Shown here piece after piece: positions 36,482 to 45,337 of a stretch of DNA of 64,000 nucleotides (within the stretch, counting starts at the first letter, position 1; each line of letters starts with the position of its first letter). Origin of the DNA: Deltaproteobacteria bacterium (GTDB lineage Bacteria > Myxococcota > Myxococcia > Myxococcales > 40CM-4-68-19). The notes under the pieces are model-generated. The model saw only the letters and a list, made by a program, of their open reading frames with translations. It searched no databases and was not told the origin of the DNA. The translations under genes and the position numbers were made by a program. Location: assembly GCA_025358085.1 (NCBI GenBank), contig JANYKT010000159.1:65484-129483 (forward strand). The letters are read 5' to 3'.

Positions 36482-37093
36482 ATGAAGAAGATGATGAAGG
36501 GCTTCACCCTGATCGAGCTGATGATCGTCGTTGCGATCATCGGCATCCTCGCCGCAATCGCCATCCCGAACTTCATCAAGTTCCAGGCGCGCTCCAAGCA
36601 GTCGGAAGCGAAGTCCAATTTGAAGGCGATGTTCACCGCCGAGAAGTCCTTCTTCCAGGAGAAGGATCGCTACTCGAACCTGACCGGAGAAGTCGGCTTC
36701 TCGCCGGAGCGCAACAACCGCTACAATTACTACCTCTCCGGCACGACAGGCACGTCCGAAAATCGCTCTGCTATCGCTCCGACGACCGTTCCGGCGACGG
36801 ACACCGGTATCTCGGCCGACGCGTACAAGAACTACGCGGTCACTGCGGCTGTGGCCTCCTTTTGCGGCGGCACTCTCGGGATCTCCCCTTCTGCGCAGGT
36901 CGGTACCCTGCTCGGCACTTCGGTCTTCGAGGGCGAGGCCATCGGCAACATCGACACGGACGCGGTCATGGATCAGTGGACCATCGCGACTGAGTCCCGC
37001 GTCGGCGTGGCAACCTGCGACTCGAACCCCACCGTCGGCCTGAACATCGCCTCCGGCGAGGCCGCGAACGACCAGAACGACGTGAACCGCTAG
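36482..37093 (+). CDS. pilA: Type IV major pilin PilA
   Basis: A 203-residue class IVa pilin. The leader MKKMMKG is cut before Phe, with Glu at +5 of the mature protein ([16 protein letters not shown]). The N-terminal hydrophobic helix runs to about residue 60. The C-terminal globular domain contains two cysteines (Cys128 and Cys179) that could form the D-region disulphide, and Ser/Thr-rich stretches ([21 protein letters not shown]) suitable for glycosylation. Length is typical for Myxococcota. AAGGAG precedes the ATG; a sigma-54 promoter lies upstream and an intrinsic terminator follows. Confidence 0.97.
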   Translation: MKKMMKGFTLIELMIVVAIIGILAAIAIPNFIKFQARSKQSEAKSNLKAMFTAEKSFFQEKDRYSNLTGEVGFSPERNNRYNYYLSGTTGTSENRSAIAPTTVPATDTGISADAYKNYAVTAAVASFCGGTLGISPSAQVGTLLGTSVFEGEAIGNIDTDAVMDQWTIATESRVGVATCDSNPTVGLNIASGEAANDQNDVNR

Positions 37094-37123
37094 TCTTTCC
37101 AGCCACACCGTGTTTGCAAAGGG

Positions 37124-37160
37124 AGGGCGGCCACCGCGAGGTGTCCGCCCTTCACTTTTT
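37124..37160 (+). terminator. Intrinsic terminator after pilA
   Basis: A GC-rich stem, AGGGCGG paired with CCGCCCT and extended by CCACC/GGTG around a GCGA loop, is followed by TTCACTTTTT. It lies 31 bp after the pilA stop and before pilG, so strong pilA transcription should mostly end here. Confidence 0.85.
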
Positions 37161-37189
37161 CAAGCAGCCGTTGTTGCCCGAAGGCTAGG

Positions 37190-38113
37190 ATGTCCGCCGT
37201 GACCCGCTCCTTGCTCAGTTTGGGTCTCTTGCTCGGCTTCGGCAGCGCCACTGCGGCCCTTCGCTCCAGCGCGGTCGCGAGGCAGCCGTCAAAGCCGGAG
37301 CTCCAGTTCGACATCCCGGCGTTCCCTATCGAGGTGGCCAAGCCATTCTCCTTTGGCCTGAGCTCGCTGGTCTCTGACTTGACTTTCCTCGAAGCCATCC
37401 AGGTCAACGGCGCGCGGAAACAGAGCACCTCGCTCGCCCAGGGGAGAAACGATGACCGCGTCCTTTCCCGCCTGCTGCAATACTCGGTGGACCTCGACCC
37501 CAAGTTCCGCGGCGCCTATCGCTTCACGGCCGCCGCATTGCCGCGGCACACGAGCGACGGCTACGCCGCGAACGTTTTCGCCACCGAGCAGATCCTGCGC
37601 ACCGGTGTCCGCGAGCGCCCCGACGACTGGCAGATAGCCTTCCAGCTCGGTTTCATCGAATCCTTCTATCTCGGCAAGATTCGTGAAGCCGGCGACGCGA
37701 TGGCACGGGCGGCAAGGCTCGAGGGCGCGCCCCGCTACATCGGCCTGCTCGCCACGCGGCTCCAGGCCGAATCCGGAGATCTCGCAACCGCCGAGCAGAT
37801 GGCCTCCGAGATGGAGGCCCAGGCAAGCGAAGAGGCCACGCGGGACACCTGGCACCAGCGCATCCTCGATCTGCAGGTCGAGCGGGAGCTGCGAAAAATC
37901 GAAACCGCGGCAGCGCAGTTCAAGGCCCGGACCGGGGGCGCGGCCCGGGACGTTGCCACGCTGGTGGCGTCGCACGATCTTCCCGCCCTGCCCCACGAGC
38001 CCCGCGGCGGCAATTACCTGCTCCAGCCCGATGGCGAGGCCCGCTCGACCGCCACGCCCCGCCTGCGCATCCGCGGTCGCTTCGGCACGCAGTCCGGTCT
38101 CATCGCGCAGTAA
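37190..38113 (+). CDS. pilG: PilG-like accessory protein
   Basis: A 307-residue protein with one N-terminal hydrophobic segment (SLLSLGLLLGFGSATAAL, about residues 7-24) that can act as signal anchor or signal peptide. The rest is helical with TPR-like repeats (about 125-225: DWQIAFQLGFIESFYLGKIR, RLEGAPRYIGLLATRLQAES). By position immediately after pilA and before an ABC-2 permease it corresponds to pilG of the M. xanthus pilGHI set, whose product is needed for pilus export. I cannot confirm this by sequence alone. It is coupled to the permease, 12 bp apart. Confidence 0.6.
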   Translation: MSAVTRSLLSLGLLLGFGSATAALRSSAVARQPSKPELQFDIPAFPIEVAKPFSFGLSSLVSDLTFLEAIQVNGARKQSTSLAQGRNDDRVLSRLLQYSVDLDPKFRGAYRFTAAALPRHTSDGYAANVFATEQILRTGVRERPDDWQIAFQLGFIESFYLGKIREAGDAMARAARLEGAPRYIGLLATRLQAESGDLATAEQMASEMEAQASEEATRDTWHQRILDLQVERELRKIETAAAQFKARTGGAARDVATLVASHDLPALPHEPRGGNYLLQPDGEARSTATPRLRIRGRFGTQSGLIAQ

Positions 38114-38125
38114 AGAAAGGCGCTT

Positions 38126-38896
38126 ATGGTCTCGACCGTCGCCGTCCTCGCCTGGAATACCGTCCGCGAGCTCGTGCGCAACAAGCTCCTCTACAATCTC
38201 TTCCTCTTCGCTGCCCTGCTCATCGCCAGCTCGATGTTCGTGGCCCAGCTCACCATCGGACAGTGGGATCGCATCATCCTCGACCAGGGACTCGCGGCCA
38301 TCGAAGTGGTGGGCGCGCTGGTCGCTGTCCTCATCGGCGTGAACCTCATCGCCGGCGAGATCGAACGCAAGACCATCTTCGCGACCCTGGCGAAGCCCGT
38401 CTCCCGCGGCGTCTTCGTCGTCGGGCGCTACTTCGGCCTGCTCGCGGTGCTGGTGGTGAACGTCGCGGTCATGCTCGCGCTGCTCGCAGTCGTGCTGCAT
38501 CTCGCAGGCTACGCGCTGTCTTTGACCGCGCTTGAGGCGGGCCTGCTCATCGGGGTCGAACTCGCGCTGGTGGCGTCGGTCGCGACCCTCTTCTCCAGCT
38601 TCTCGACGCCGATCCTGGCGGCGGGGTTTTCCATTTCCTTCTTCCTCATCGGCCATCTGCTGGGCGACCTGCGCGCGTTCGGCGACCGCTCGAAGAGTGG
38701 ACTCGCGCGCGCCCTGACCCATTTTTCCTACCGGCTTCTGCCTGACCTCGAGCTGCTGAATCTCAAGTCGCAGGCAGCCAGCCAGTTGCCCGTCGACCCA
38801 GGCTTCGTCCTGCGCTCGGCGGGTTACGGACTCGCGTACGCGGCAGTGCTGCTGGTGCTGGCGACTCTCATCTTCCGGCGGCGCGACCTCAAGTAG
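38126..38896 (+). CDS. pilI: ABC-2 type permease, PilI-like
   Basis: A 256-residue integral membrane protein with about six helices and the ABC-2 pattern: TVRELVRNKLLYNLFLFAAL at the N-terminus, GEIERKTIFATLAKPVSRG in the first cytoplasmic loop, and FRRRDLK at the end. It should pair with the ATPase at 35240-36202 to form the pilGHI-type transporter. GAAAGG precedes the ATG. It converges on the GT39-TPR gene; the 181 bp between them hold no hairpin with a T-run that I can see. Confidence 0.7.
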   Translation: MVSTVAVLAWNTVRELVRNKLLYNLFLFAALLIASSMFVAQLTIGQWDRIILDQGLAAIEVVGALVAVLIGVNLIAGEIERKTIFATLAKPVSRGVFVVGRYFGLLAVLVVNVAVMLALLAVVLHLAGYALSLTALEAGLLIGVELALVASVATLFSSFSTPILAAGFSISFFLIGHLLGDLRAFGDRSKSGLARALTHFSYRLLPDLELLNLKSQAASQLPVDPGFVLRSAGYGLAYAAVLLVLATLIFRRRDLK

Positions 38897-39077
38897 ACAA
38901 ACATGTCGAGCGCGGCGGCGTTGCAGCAGCCTCGTGCCCGCGCGCACTCAGCGAATTTGACGAACCGCCGCGACCGGCCGGTAAGCGGGAGTATGACGCG
39001 AAGGTTTGCACCAGCATCACGTCGGCTGCTGCGCTCGACCAGGGTTGGCCATGCTCCGCCACTTGAGGGGGTCGTGT

Positions 39078-40793
39078 TCAGAACAGCTTTGCTTCGTGCT
39101 CCGCGATGTCGTTCGCGAGCGCGGCATCTCCTCGTTTCAGCGCCGCTGCCCGCAAGAGCTGGAGATTGCGCCTCGCCGGAACGTTGCCGGGCCACTGCGC
39201 AAGGCTGCGGATGATCGCTTGGGCCGCGCCGTGCAGATCGCCCTCGTCGCGCAAGACCAGGCCCAGGTTGTTCCACGCCTCGGAATAGACGGGACGCAGC
39301 CGCACCGCCTCTTCGAGCGAGGCTTGTGCTTCCTGCAGCCGGCCTGCCTTGCGGTAGAGATTGCCCAAGTTGTAGTGCGCTTCCGAGAACGACGGCGTGA
39401 GCTGAAGCGCCTCGCGATATCTGTCCGCCGCCGCCGCCGGCTGTCCTTCCTGGTCAAGCACCACTCCCCAGTTGAAGAGCAGCATCGCGTCTTTGGGCGC
39501 GCGCGGATATCCGGGTAGATTGGCGAAGAGCGCGACGCCGAAACCTATGCAAATGGCGAGAGCTAGCTTTCGACCGCGTAAACGAGCAGCCTCAATCAAT
39601 GCTGGCGCGGCAAGCAGCGTCAGCACGGGCACCAACGGCAACCTGTAGCGCGCCAGCACGAAAAACGCCGTCACCGACGCAGCCAGACTGACCGCGAGCG
39701 CGGCCAAAATCCACGACCAGCGCTTTTTGACGACCAACAAACCTACCGCTGCGAGCGGCAGAAGAACACCGAAGTGCCAGATCGAATCCAGCGCGCGCAA
39801 GAGCCAAGACCAGCGTGCGCCGAAATAGAGGTCTTCGGTATCGGGTAACTCGTAGGCGTTCCCGACGTAGACGACTTTCTTCAGCATGAGCCACAACCAG
39901 CGACCAGGCTGCGCGGCGATCTGCTTGAAAACAAGACTCCGCCAATGCGTCGAGACTTCGCCAGGGGTCAGCTTGCGGCCCTCCGCGTGCTCGGCCAGGG
40001 CCGTCGCGTCTTCCCGTTCGAAGCGTGCGTTGCCACGGCCGGGCAACAGCGGCACGTAGCTGCCGTCGGCCTCGGGGCCATTCCCGATATAGAGGTTGGT
40101 GCCCAGGTTCGAGGTGGTCAGCAGCCATTCGCCCGAGACGTGATGGTTGCGCGCCACCACCAGGCCGAGCGTCAACAAAAGCCCCAGTCCATAGAGCGCG
40201 GCGTTTATAAGACGCCTCCGTGGCTGCAAACAGAGGGCGACCACGGGGACCCAGACGAGGGCATTCTCCCTCGTTAATGCCAAAAGTCCCAAGGTGGCGC
40301 CCACAGCCATCCAGCGCGGCTGAGCGCGAGCGAGAAGGAGCAGCAGCAAGGCTACAAGAAACAACGCGAGGCTCTCTTTTTGCACCTGCAGATCGGCGAA
40401 GATGGCCGGAGGATAGAAGGCGAGCATCAGCCCCGCGCATAGAGCAACTGAGCGCGAATACAACGAACGCGCGGCCATGGTGAGCAAGGCGCAGCCGCCC
40501 GCGCCCAGCGCCACCTGCAGCAGGTAGACCATAAGCAGGCGATGGCCAAGGAGAATGCGCGCCAGCGCCAGGACATAAGGATAGAGCGGCGCTTGGTAGA
40601 AGGCCTCCTGGCCCAGCCAATCGCCAGCGGCGATGCGTCCCGCCCACTCCCAAAACACCTTGGAGTCACCGACCAGGTGGCTTTGGAAAGGCATCGGCCA
40701 CAGTTGCCAGAGGCAAAGGAGGCGCACCGCCAGCGCCGCGGCGAAGATGCCTGCGAAATCGAGCCAACGCCGAGGCCGCTCGAGGTCTGGCAT
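39078..40793 (-). CDS. GT39-like membrane glycosyltransferase fused to TPRs
   Basis: A 571-residue protein. About residues 1-435 hold ten or more membrane helices with the GT39/ArnT pattern: LVGDSKVFWEWAGRIAAGDW with Asp-x-x-x-Phe-x-x-Trp in the first loop, YQAPLYPYVLALARIL, and FADLQVQKESLALFLVALLL. The C-terminal 140 residues carry about three TPRs (LFNWGVVLDQEGQPAAAADR, AHYNLGNLYRKAGRLQEAQA, AWNNLGLVLRDEGDLHGAAQ). It probably transfers a polyprenyl-phosphate-linked sugar to a periplasmic acceptor. It lies between pilR and the pilA group, so pilin or another pilus protein is a possible acceptor; that is inference. Confidence 0.78.
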   Translation of the reverse strand: MPDLERPRRWLDFAGIFAAALAVRLLCLWQLWPMPFQSHLVGDSKVFWEWAGRIAAGDWLGQEAFYQAPLYPYVLALARILLGHRLLMVYLLQVALGAGGCALLTMAARSLYSRSVALCAGLMLAFYPPAIFADLQVQKESLALFLVALLLLLLARAQPRWMAVGATLGLLALTRENALVWVPVVALCLQPRRRLINAALYGLGLLLTLGLVVARNHHVSGEWLLTTSNLGTNLYIGNGPEADGSYVPLLPGRGNARFEREDATALAEHAEGRKLTPGEVSTHWRSLVFKQIAAQPGRWLWLMLKKVVYVGNAYELPDTEDLYFGARWSWLLRALDSIWHFGVLLPLAAVGLLVVKKRWSWILAALAVSLAASVTAFFVLARYRLPLVPVLTLLAAPALIEAARLRGRKLALAICIGFGVALFANLPGYPRAPKDAMLLFNWGVVLDQEGQPAAAADRYREALQLTPSFSEAHYNLGNLYRKAGRLQEAQASLEEAVRLRPVYSEAWNNLGLVLRDEGDLHGAAQAIIRSLAQWPGNVPARRNLQLLRAAALKRGDAALANDIAEHEAKLF

Positions 40794-40909
40794 CCCGCGA
40801 CCCTATCAGACGCCTCTACGGCCGGCCGATCGACGATGAGTGACAGACGAGTCGGCAGTGTCTGAGTTATCCGCCTGGCCCTCCGCGTCCGAGGATGCCG
40901 GCGAGCCTG

Positions 40910-42331
40910 TCACGCAGGGCCCGGCTCGGTCTCGTCGTCGTCGCCGTCCGTCACTCCCGACAATTTCTTCAGCCGGTGCCGAAACTGCCGGAAGGTGAGC
41001 CCGAGCAGCGCCGCGGCATTCTTCTTCACCCCACCCGCCTGCGCGAGCGCGCGCTCGATCAGGCCCTGCTCGATGCCCGACAGGTGCGCCTCGAGAGAGA
41101 ATCCCTGCGGCAACGCACCCTCGGGGAGCAAACCCCCCGCGGCGCCCGGCGGCCGCAGCGGCGCCGGCAGCGCATCGAGAGTCACCTCCGGCCCATCCGA
41201 CAAAGTCACCGCGCGCTCGATCAGGTTCTCTAACTCGCGCACGTTGCCGGGAAAGTCGTAGCCGTCCAGCCGCTTTTTCGCTTCGCGGCTGAGCTCCAGA
41301 TCCCCTCGCGCGTGCTCGGCGCCGAAGCGTCGGAGGAAGTGATCCGACAAAAGCAACACGTCCTCGCGGCGCTCGCGCAGCGGCGGTACGCGCAGCTGGA
41401 TAACGTTCAGCCGATAGTAGAGATCTTCGCGGAATCGCCCCGCCTGCACCTCATTCACCAGCACCCGATTGGTCGCGGCCACCAGGCGGACGTCGACCTC
41501 CTCGTCGTCGGTAGCGCCCACCGCCCGAACGCGCCGCTCCTGGATCACGCGCAACAGCTTCACTTGCAGCGCGAGCGAAAGTTCGCCGATCTCGTCGAGG
41601 AAGAGCGTGCCGCCGTTCGCGGCCTGGAAGAGGCCTTGCTTCGCCGTCGCGGCGCCGGTGAACGCGCCGCGCACATGGCCGAACAGCTCGCTCTCGATCA
41701 ACCCCTCGGGGATGGCGCCGCAGTTGACCGCGATGAACGGCGCCTGCGCGCGCGGGCTCTTCCGGTGTAGCGCGCGCGCCACCAATTCCTTGCCCACGCC
41801 GCTCTCGCCGGTGACCAGCACCGTGGTGCGCGAGGGCGCGACCTTGTCCACCAGCTGGTAAACCGCCTGCATGGCGACGCTGCGCCCGATCAGTCCCTCG
41901 AAGCGGCCGCGCCCTGCAAGCTGCTCCCGCAACAAAGCGTTGTCGCGAGCCAGCCGGATCTTGTCGAGCGCGCCCCGGACCCGGTTGAGCAACTCCTCGG
42001 GGTTGAGGTGCGCGGTCTTGGTGACGAAGTCATAGGCGCCAAGCCGGGTGGCCGTCAGGCCGGCCTCCATGGTGGCGAACGCAGTCATGACGATGACCTC
42101 CGACTGCGGCCGCACCTGCTTGACATGGCGGAGCACGTCCAGACCGCTGCCGCGCCCGAGACGCAGGTCGGTGATCACCACGTCGTGCTGGTGCTCGGTG
42201 AAGAGCTTCAGGGCCGCGGGCACATCGGCCGCCGCGTCGACCTGGAAATTGCTGTCCTTGAAGTGGACGTCGAGCAGCTCGCGCATCGACGCGCTGTCGT
42301 CCACGACGAGGAGCCTTACTTGCGCGCCCAT
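40910..42331 (-). CDS. pilR: Sigma-54 activator response regulator PilR
   Basis: PilR (473 aa) activates pilA transcription with RpoN. It has a receiver domain (phosphoacceptor Asp55 in DVVITDLRLG, Lys105 in FVTKTAH), an AAA+ domain with Walker A GESGVGKELVAR (175-186), the sigma-54 contact loop GAFTGA (222-227) and FLDEIGEL, and a Fis-type HTH (GGVKKNAAALLGLTFRQFRH). The ATG at 42331 was chosen because homology begins at MGAQVRLLVVDD and GAGAAGG precedes it; the open frame continues about 210 codons into pilS. It lies 35 bp after pilS. Confidence 0.93.
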   Translation of the reverse strand: MGAQVRLLVVDDSASMRELLDVHFKDSNFQVDAAADVPAALKLFTEHQHDVVITDLRLGRGSGLDVLRHVKQVRPQSEVIVMTAFATMEAGLTATRLGAYDFVTKTAHLNPEELLNRVRGALDKIRLARDNALLREQLAGRGRFEGLIGRSVAMQAVYQLVDKVAPSRTTVLVTGESGVGKELVARALHRKSPRAQAPFIAVNCGAIPEGLIESELFGHVRGAFTGAATAKQGLFQAANGGTLFLDEIGELSLALQVKLLRVIQERRVRAVGATDDEEVDVRLVAATNRVLVNEVQAGRFREDLYYRLNVIQLRVPPLRERREDVLLLSDHFLRRFGAEHARGDLELSREAKKRLDGYDFPGNVRELENLIERAVTLSDGPEVTLDALPAPLRPPGAAGGLLPEGALPQGFSLEAHLSGIEQGLIERALAQAGGVKKNAAALLGLTFRQFRHRLKKLSGVTDGDDDETEPGPA

Positions 42332-42366
42332 CGCCTTCTCATAGCTGATCTGCCGCCGCTGCGCCT

Positions 42367-44037
42367 TCAGGCGGAAGCGAGCGCGGGCGAAGCCGGGAGC
42401 ACGACACGCACCGTGGTACCGCGGCCCGGAGCACTGACCACCGCGATCTCTCCGCCGTGCGCCTCGACGATGCGGTGCACGATGGCGAGCCCCAGCCCGG
42501 TGCCATTCTCCTTGGTGGTGAAGAACGGGTCGAAGACGCGGTTCAGATCCTCCTGCTCGATGCCGGGCCCGGTGTCTTCCACCTCGATGATGGCGTGCCC
42601 CGAAACGGAGCGCACCCGCACCCGGACCGCGCCGGTTTGCTTCATCGCGTCGGCCGCGTTCGAGAGCAGGTTCCAGAGCACCTGCCGCAGCTGGCTTGAA
42701 TCGGCATTCACCCAGAGCGCCTCCCCCGGCTCGGACACGATGCGAAGGTCCTGCGCCGACGGATCCTCCTGAAACATCGTCAGCGTCTCGTCGATCAACT
42801 GGGAGAGGAGAACGACTGCGAGCTGCGGCTGCGACGGGCGCGCGAAGGCGAGGAAGTCCGTCACCAGCGCCTCCAGCCGCTCGCCCTCGCGCGAGACGAT
42901 CTGCATCAGCCGCCGGTCCTTCTCGCTGAAGGCCTTCGCCTTGCCGAGCAGCGCAATCGATCCGCACATCGAGGCCAGGGGATTTCGTATCTCGTGCGCC
43001 AGTCCGGCCGCCAGCTTCCCTACGGCAGCGAGGCGATCGGCGCGGCGCACCGCCTCTTCCATCCGCCGCAGCTCAGTGAGATCGTGCAGCACGATCACGT
43101 GGCCCGGCCGGCCCGCCAGCGGTGACGCGGCGTAGTTGACCACCCGCGTCTCGCCCGCGCTGTTGACCAGCAGGGTCTCGCCGCGCGGCGCCTCGGCCAT
43201 GGCGGCGGAGAGAGCAGAAAATCGGTTTGCCAGCGGCTCGCCCTGCAAGTCGCGCGTGCGGAAGCCGGTCAGCTCGGCGCCATACCGGTTGATGTGCAGC
43301 ACGGCACCCTCGCCATCGATGGTGAGGATGCCCGACAGCGCCGATTGCAGGATGCTCTCGTGGAGCGCTTCGAGACCCTTCAGTTCCGTCTCGCGCTGCG
43401 CCAACTCGGTGCGGGCGCCCTGCAGCGCTTCGGCGAGGTGCGCCGCCAGCATGGCCGTGAGCAGGAAAGCAGAAAGATTGGCGCCCAGCGTGAGCAGCAG
43501 CCGCGGCGTCGTAAGCTGCGCACGGTCTCCGAAGGCCATGGGGAGCGCGATCCACGATTGGTCCATGCCGAGGCCCAGCAGGCAGAAGGCGACCCCGGAC
43601 ATCAGCGCGCCCAGGAGCGCCCCGCGGCGGCCGAGGCCAATGGCCGCGTTCACGATGGCCAGCGGATAGAGGATGGTGAAGATGCTCTCGGCGCCGCCGG
43701 TCAGGTAGACGAGCCCGCTCGCGGCGATGATGTCGCCGGCGATCTGTCCGTGCGCGACGAAAGAGAGGTGCTTGCGCGAACGCAGGAACCAGACCGAGAC
43801 CAGCGAGCCCAGATAAATGCTGCCGATGATGACGTAGAGCAGCGCTTCGACGCGTCGAGGGAAATTCTCGGCGCCGCCCGGACTGAGCGTGAGGGTCGCG
43901 GTAGCGATGAGCAGCGCGGTGCCCACCAGCAGGCGAACGCCGGTGAGCAGCAGCAGCTTGCGGAAGAGGTCGGTCCCCGGCCCCGGCGCCCGCTCAGGCA
44001 AGAACGGAGGCCGGCTGGCGACGGGCAGGGATTCCAC
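42367..44037 (-). CDS. pilS: Sensor histidine kinase PilS
   Basis: PilS (556 aa) is the membrane kinase of the PilSR pair. Six membrane segments cover about residues 28-205, as in Pseudomonas PilS, which senses pilin in the membrane. Then come a PAS domain (about 225-325), the phosphorylated His348 in LAHEIRNPLAS, and ATPase boxes VLWNLLSNAADAM, VEDTGPGIEQED and GTGLGLAIVHRIVEAHGG. It starts at GTG 44037, five bases after the pilC stop, in the order pilB-T-C-S-R. Confidence 0.93.
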   Translation of the reverse strand: MESLPVASRPPFLPERAPGPGTDLFRKLLLLTGVRLLVGTALLIATATLTLSPGGAENFPRRVEALLYVIIGSIYLGSLVSVWFLRSRKHLSFVAHGQIAGDIIAASGLVYLTGGAESIFTILYPLAIVNAAIGLGRRGALLGALMSGVAFCLLGLGMDQSWIALPMAFGDRAQLTTPRLLLTLGANLSAFLLTAMLAAHLAEALQGARTELAQRETELKGLEALHESILQSALSGILTIDGEGAVLHINRYGAELTGFRTRDLQGEPLANRFSALSAAMAEAPRGETLLVNSAGETRVVNYAASPLAGRPGHVIVLHDLTELRRMEEAVRRADRLAAVGKLAAGLAHEIRNPLASMCGSIALLGKAKAFSEKDRRLMQIVSREGERLEALVTDFLAFARPSQPQLAVVLLSQLIDETLTMFQEDPSAQDLRIVSEPGEALWVNADSSQLRQVLWNLLSNAADAMKQTGAVRVRVRSVSGHAIIEVEDTGPGIEQEDLNRVFDPFFTTKENGTGLGLAIVHRIVEAHGGEIAVVSAPGRGTTVRVVLPASPALASA

Positions 44038-44042
44038 CGCGG

Positions 44043-45296
44043 CTACTTGATCGAGCCTGCGATGGAGAAGATGGGCAGGTACATGGCGATGAGAAAGCCG
44101 CCCACGACACCGCCCAGGAAGACCATCATCACCGGTTCGATGAGGCTGGTGAGCGCCGAGACCGCGTCGTCCACTTCGTCGTCGTAGAAGTCGGCGATCT
44201 TGGTGAGCATCTGGTCCATGGCGCCAGTGGCTTCACCAACGCCGATCATCTGCACCACCATGGGCGGGAACACCTTGGTCTCGGCGAGCGGCTGGACGAT
44301 CGTCTTGCCCTCGGAGATCTTTTCCTTGGTGTAGCGGATGGCCTTCTCGATCACGCTGTTGCCGGCCGTCTTGGCGACGACCTCCATGGCATCGAGGATA
44401 GGAACGCCAGACGAGATCATGGTGCCGAGGGTGCGGGTGAAGCGCGCCACCGCCACCTTGCGGATGAGCGGCCCGAAGATGGGGGTGCGGATGACGAAGG
44501 CGTCCCACTGCTGCCTGCCCTTGGGCCATCTGAGGTAGGCGCGGAAGGCGGCCGACGCGGCGAAAGCTCCCACGGCCATGTAGACGATGTAGTGCTGCAG
44601 GAACTTGGAGACATCGATCACGAACTGCGTGGGCGCCGGCATCACGCCGCCAAAGTCCTTGAACATCTTTTCGAAGGTCGGCGTGACGAAGAGCAGCAGC
44701 ACCACGGTGACGCCGACCGCGACGATGAGCACCACGCTCGGGTACACCATGGCCGCCTTGACCTTGCCCTTGAGCTTCTCGTTCTTTTCGATGTAAGCGG
44801 CGAGCCGGTTCAAGATGGTGTCGAGGATGCCGCCGATCTCTCCGGCCGCGACCAGCTGCACGTAGAGCGTGTCGAAGACCTTCGGGTGGTCGCCCAGCGC
44901 CTCGGCCAGCGTGGAGCCCGACTCGACCTTGGTCTTCACCTTGGAGAGCACGTCGCGGAAGGCGAGGTTGTCGAGCTGGGTGGCGAGGATGTCGAGGCAC
45001 TGCACCAGCGGCAGGCCGGCGTCGATCATGGTGGCGAATTGCCGGGTGAAGATGACCAGGTCTTTCTGCGTGGTGCCACCGACGCCGGGCAGCTTGAACT
45101 TCAGCGACATCGGCTTCTTCTTGATCTTGACGTTCGACAGCGCCATGGCACGCAGGCGCTGCTGGACCTGCGTCTCGTCGGCAGCCTCGGTCTCGCCGGA
45201 CCTGGTTTCGCCGCTCTTGGTCTTGCCCTCCCAGAGCCAGACGGGGAGTTTCTGGGCAGCCGGAGCTGAGGACTTCGATGCGGTTGCGGTTGCCAT
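44043..45296 (-). CDS. pilC: Type IV pilus inner-membrane platform protein PilC
   Basis: PilC (417 aa) is the polytopic platform on which PilB and PilT act. Two GspF domains are visible: the first with VIFTRQFATMIDAGLPLVQC and TLYVQLVAAGEIGGILD, the second with FTRTLGTMISSGVPILDAM and MVVQMIGVGEATGAMDQML. Three membrane helices follow the usual pattern (about 185, 235 and 390). The N-terminal segment (about 15-60) contains the cytoplasmic WEGKTKSGE motif common in PilC. It lies 41 bp downstream of pilT. Confidence 0.96.
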   Translation of the reverse strand: MATATASKSSAPAAQKLPVWLWEGKTKSGETRSGETEAADETQVQQRLRAMALSNVKIKKKPMSLKFKLPGVGGTTQKDLVIFTRQFATMIDAGLPLVQCLDILATQLDNLAFRDVLSKVKTKVESGSTLAEALGDHPKVFDTLYVQLVAAGEIGGILDTILNRLAAYIEKNEKLKGKVKAAMVYPSVVLIVAVGVTVVLLLFVTPTFEKMFKDFGGVMPAPTQFVIDVSKFLQHYIVYMAVGAFAASAAFRAYLRWPKGRQQWDAFVIRTPIFGPLIRKVAVARFTRTLGTMISSGVPILDAMEVVAKTAGNSVIEKAIRYTKEKISEGKTIVQPLAETKVFPPMVVQMIGVGEATGAMDQMLTKIADFYDDEVDDAVSALTSLIEPVMMVFLGGVVGGFLIAMYLPIFSIAGSIK

Positions 45297-45337
45297 GCTG
45301 TTCTCCTTCGTGAGGACTCTTGAGTTGCGCTAACTTC

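Noticed and set aside
40819..40865. GACA and TGTC half-sites upstream of the GT39-TPR gene as a PilR site
   Set aside because: The half-sites are separated by 13 bases and no sigma-54 element lies nearby, so chance is likely.
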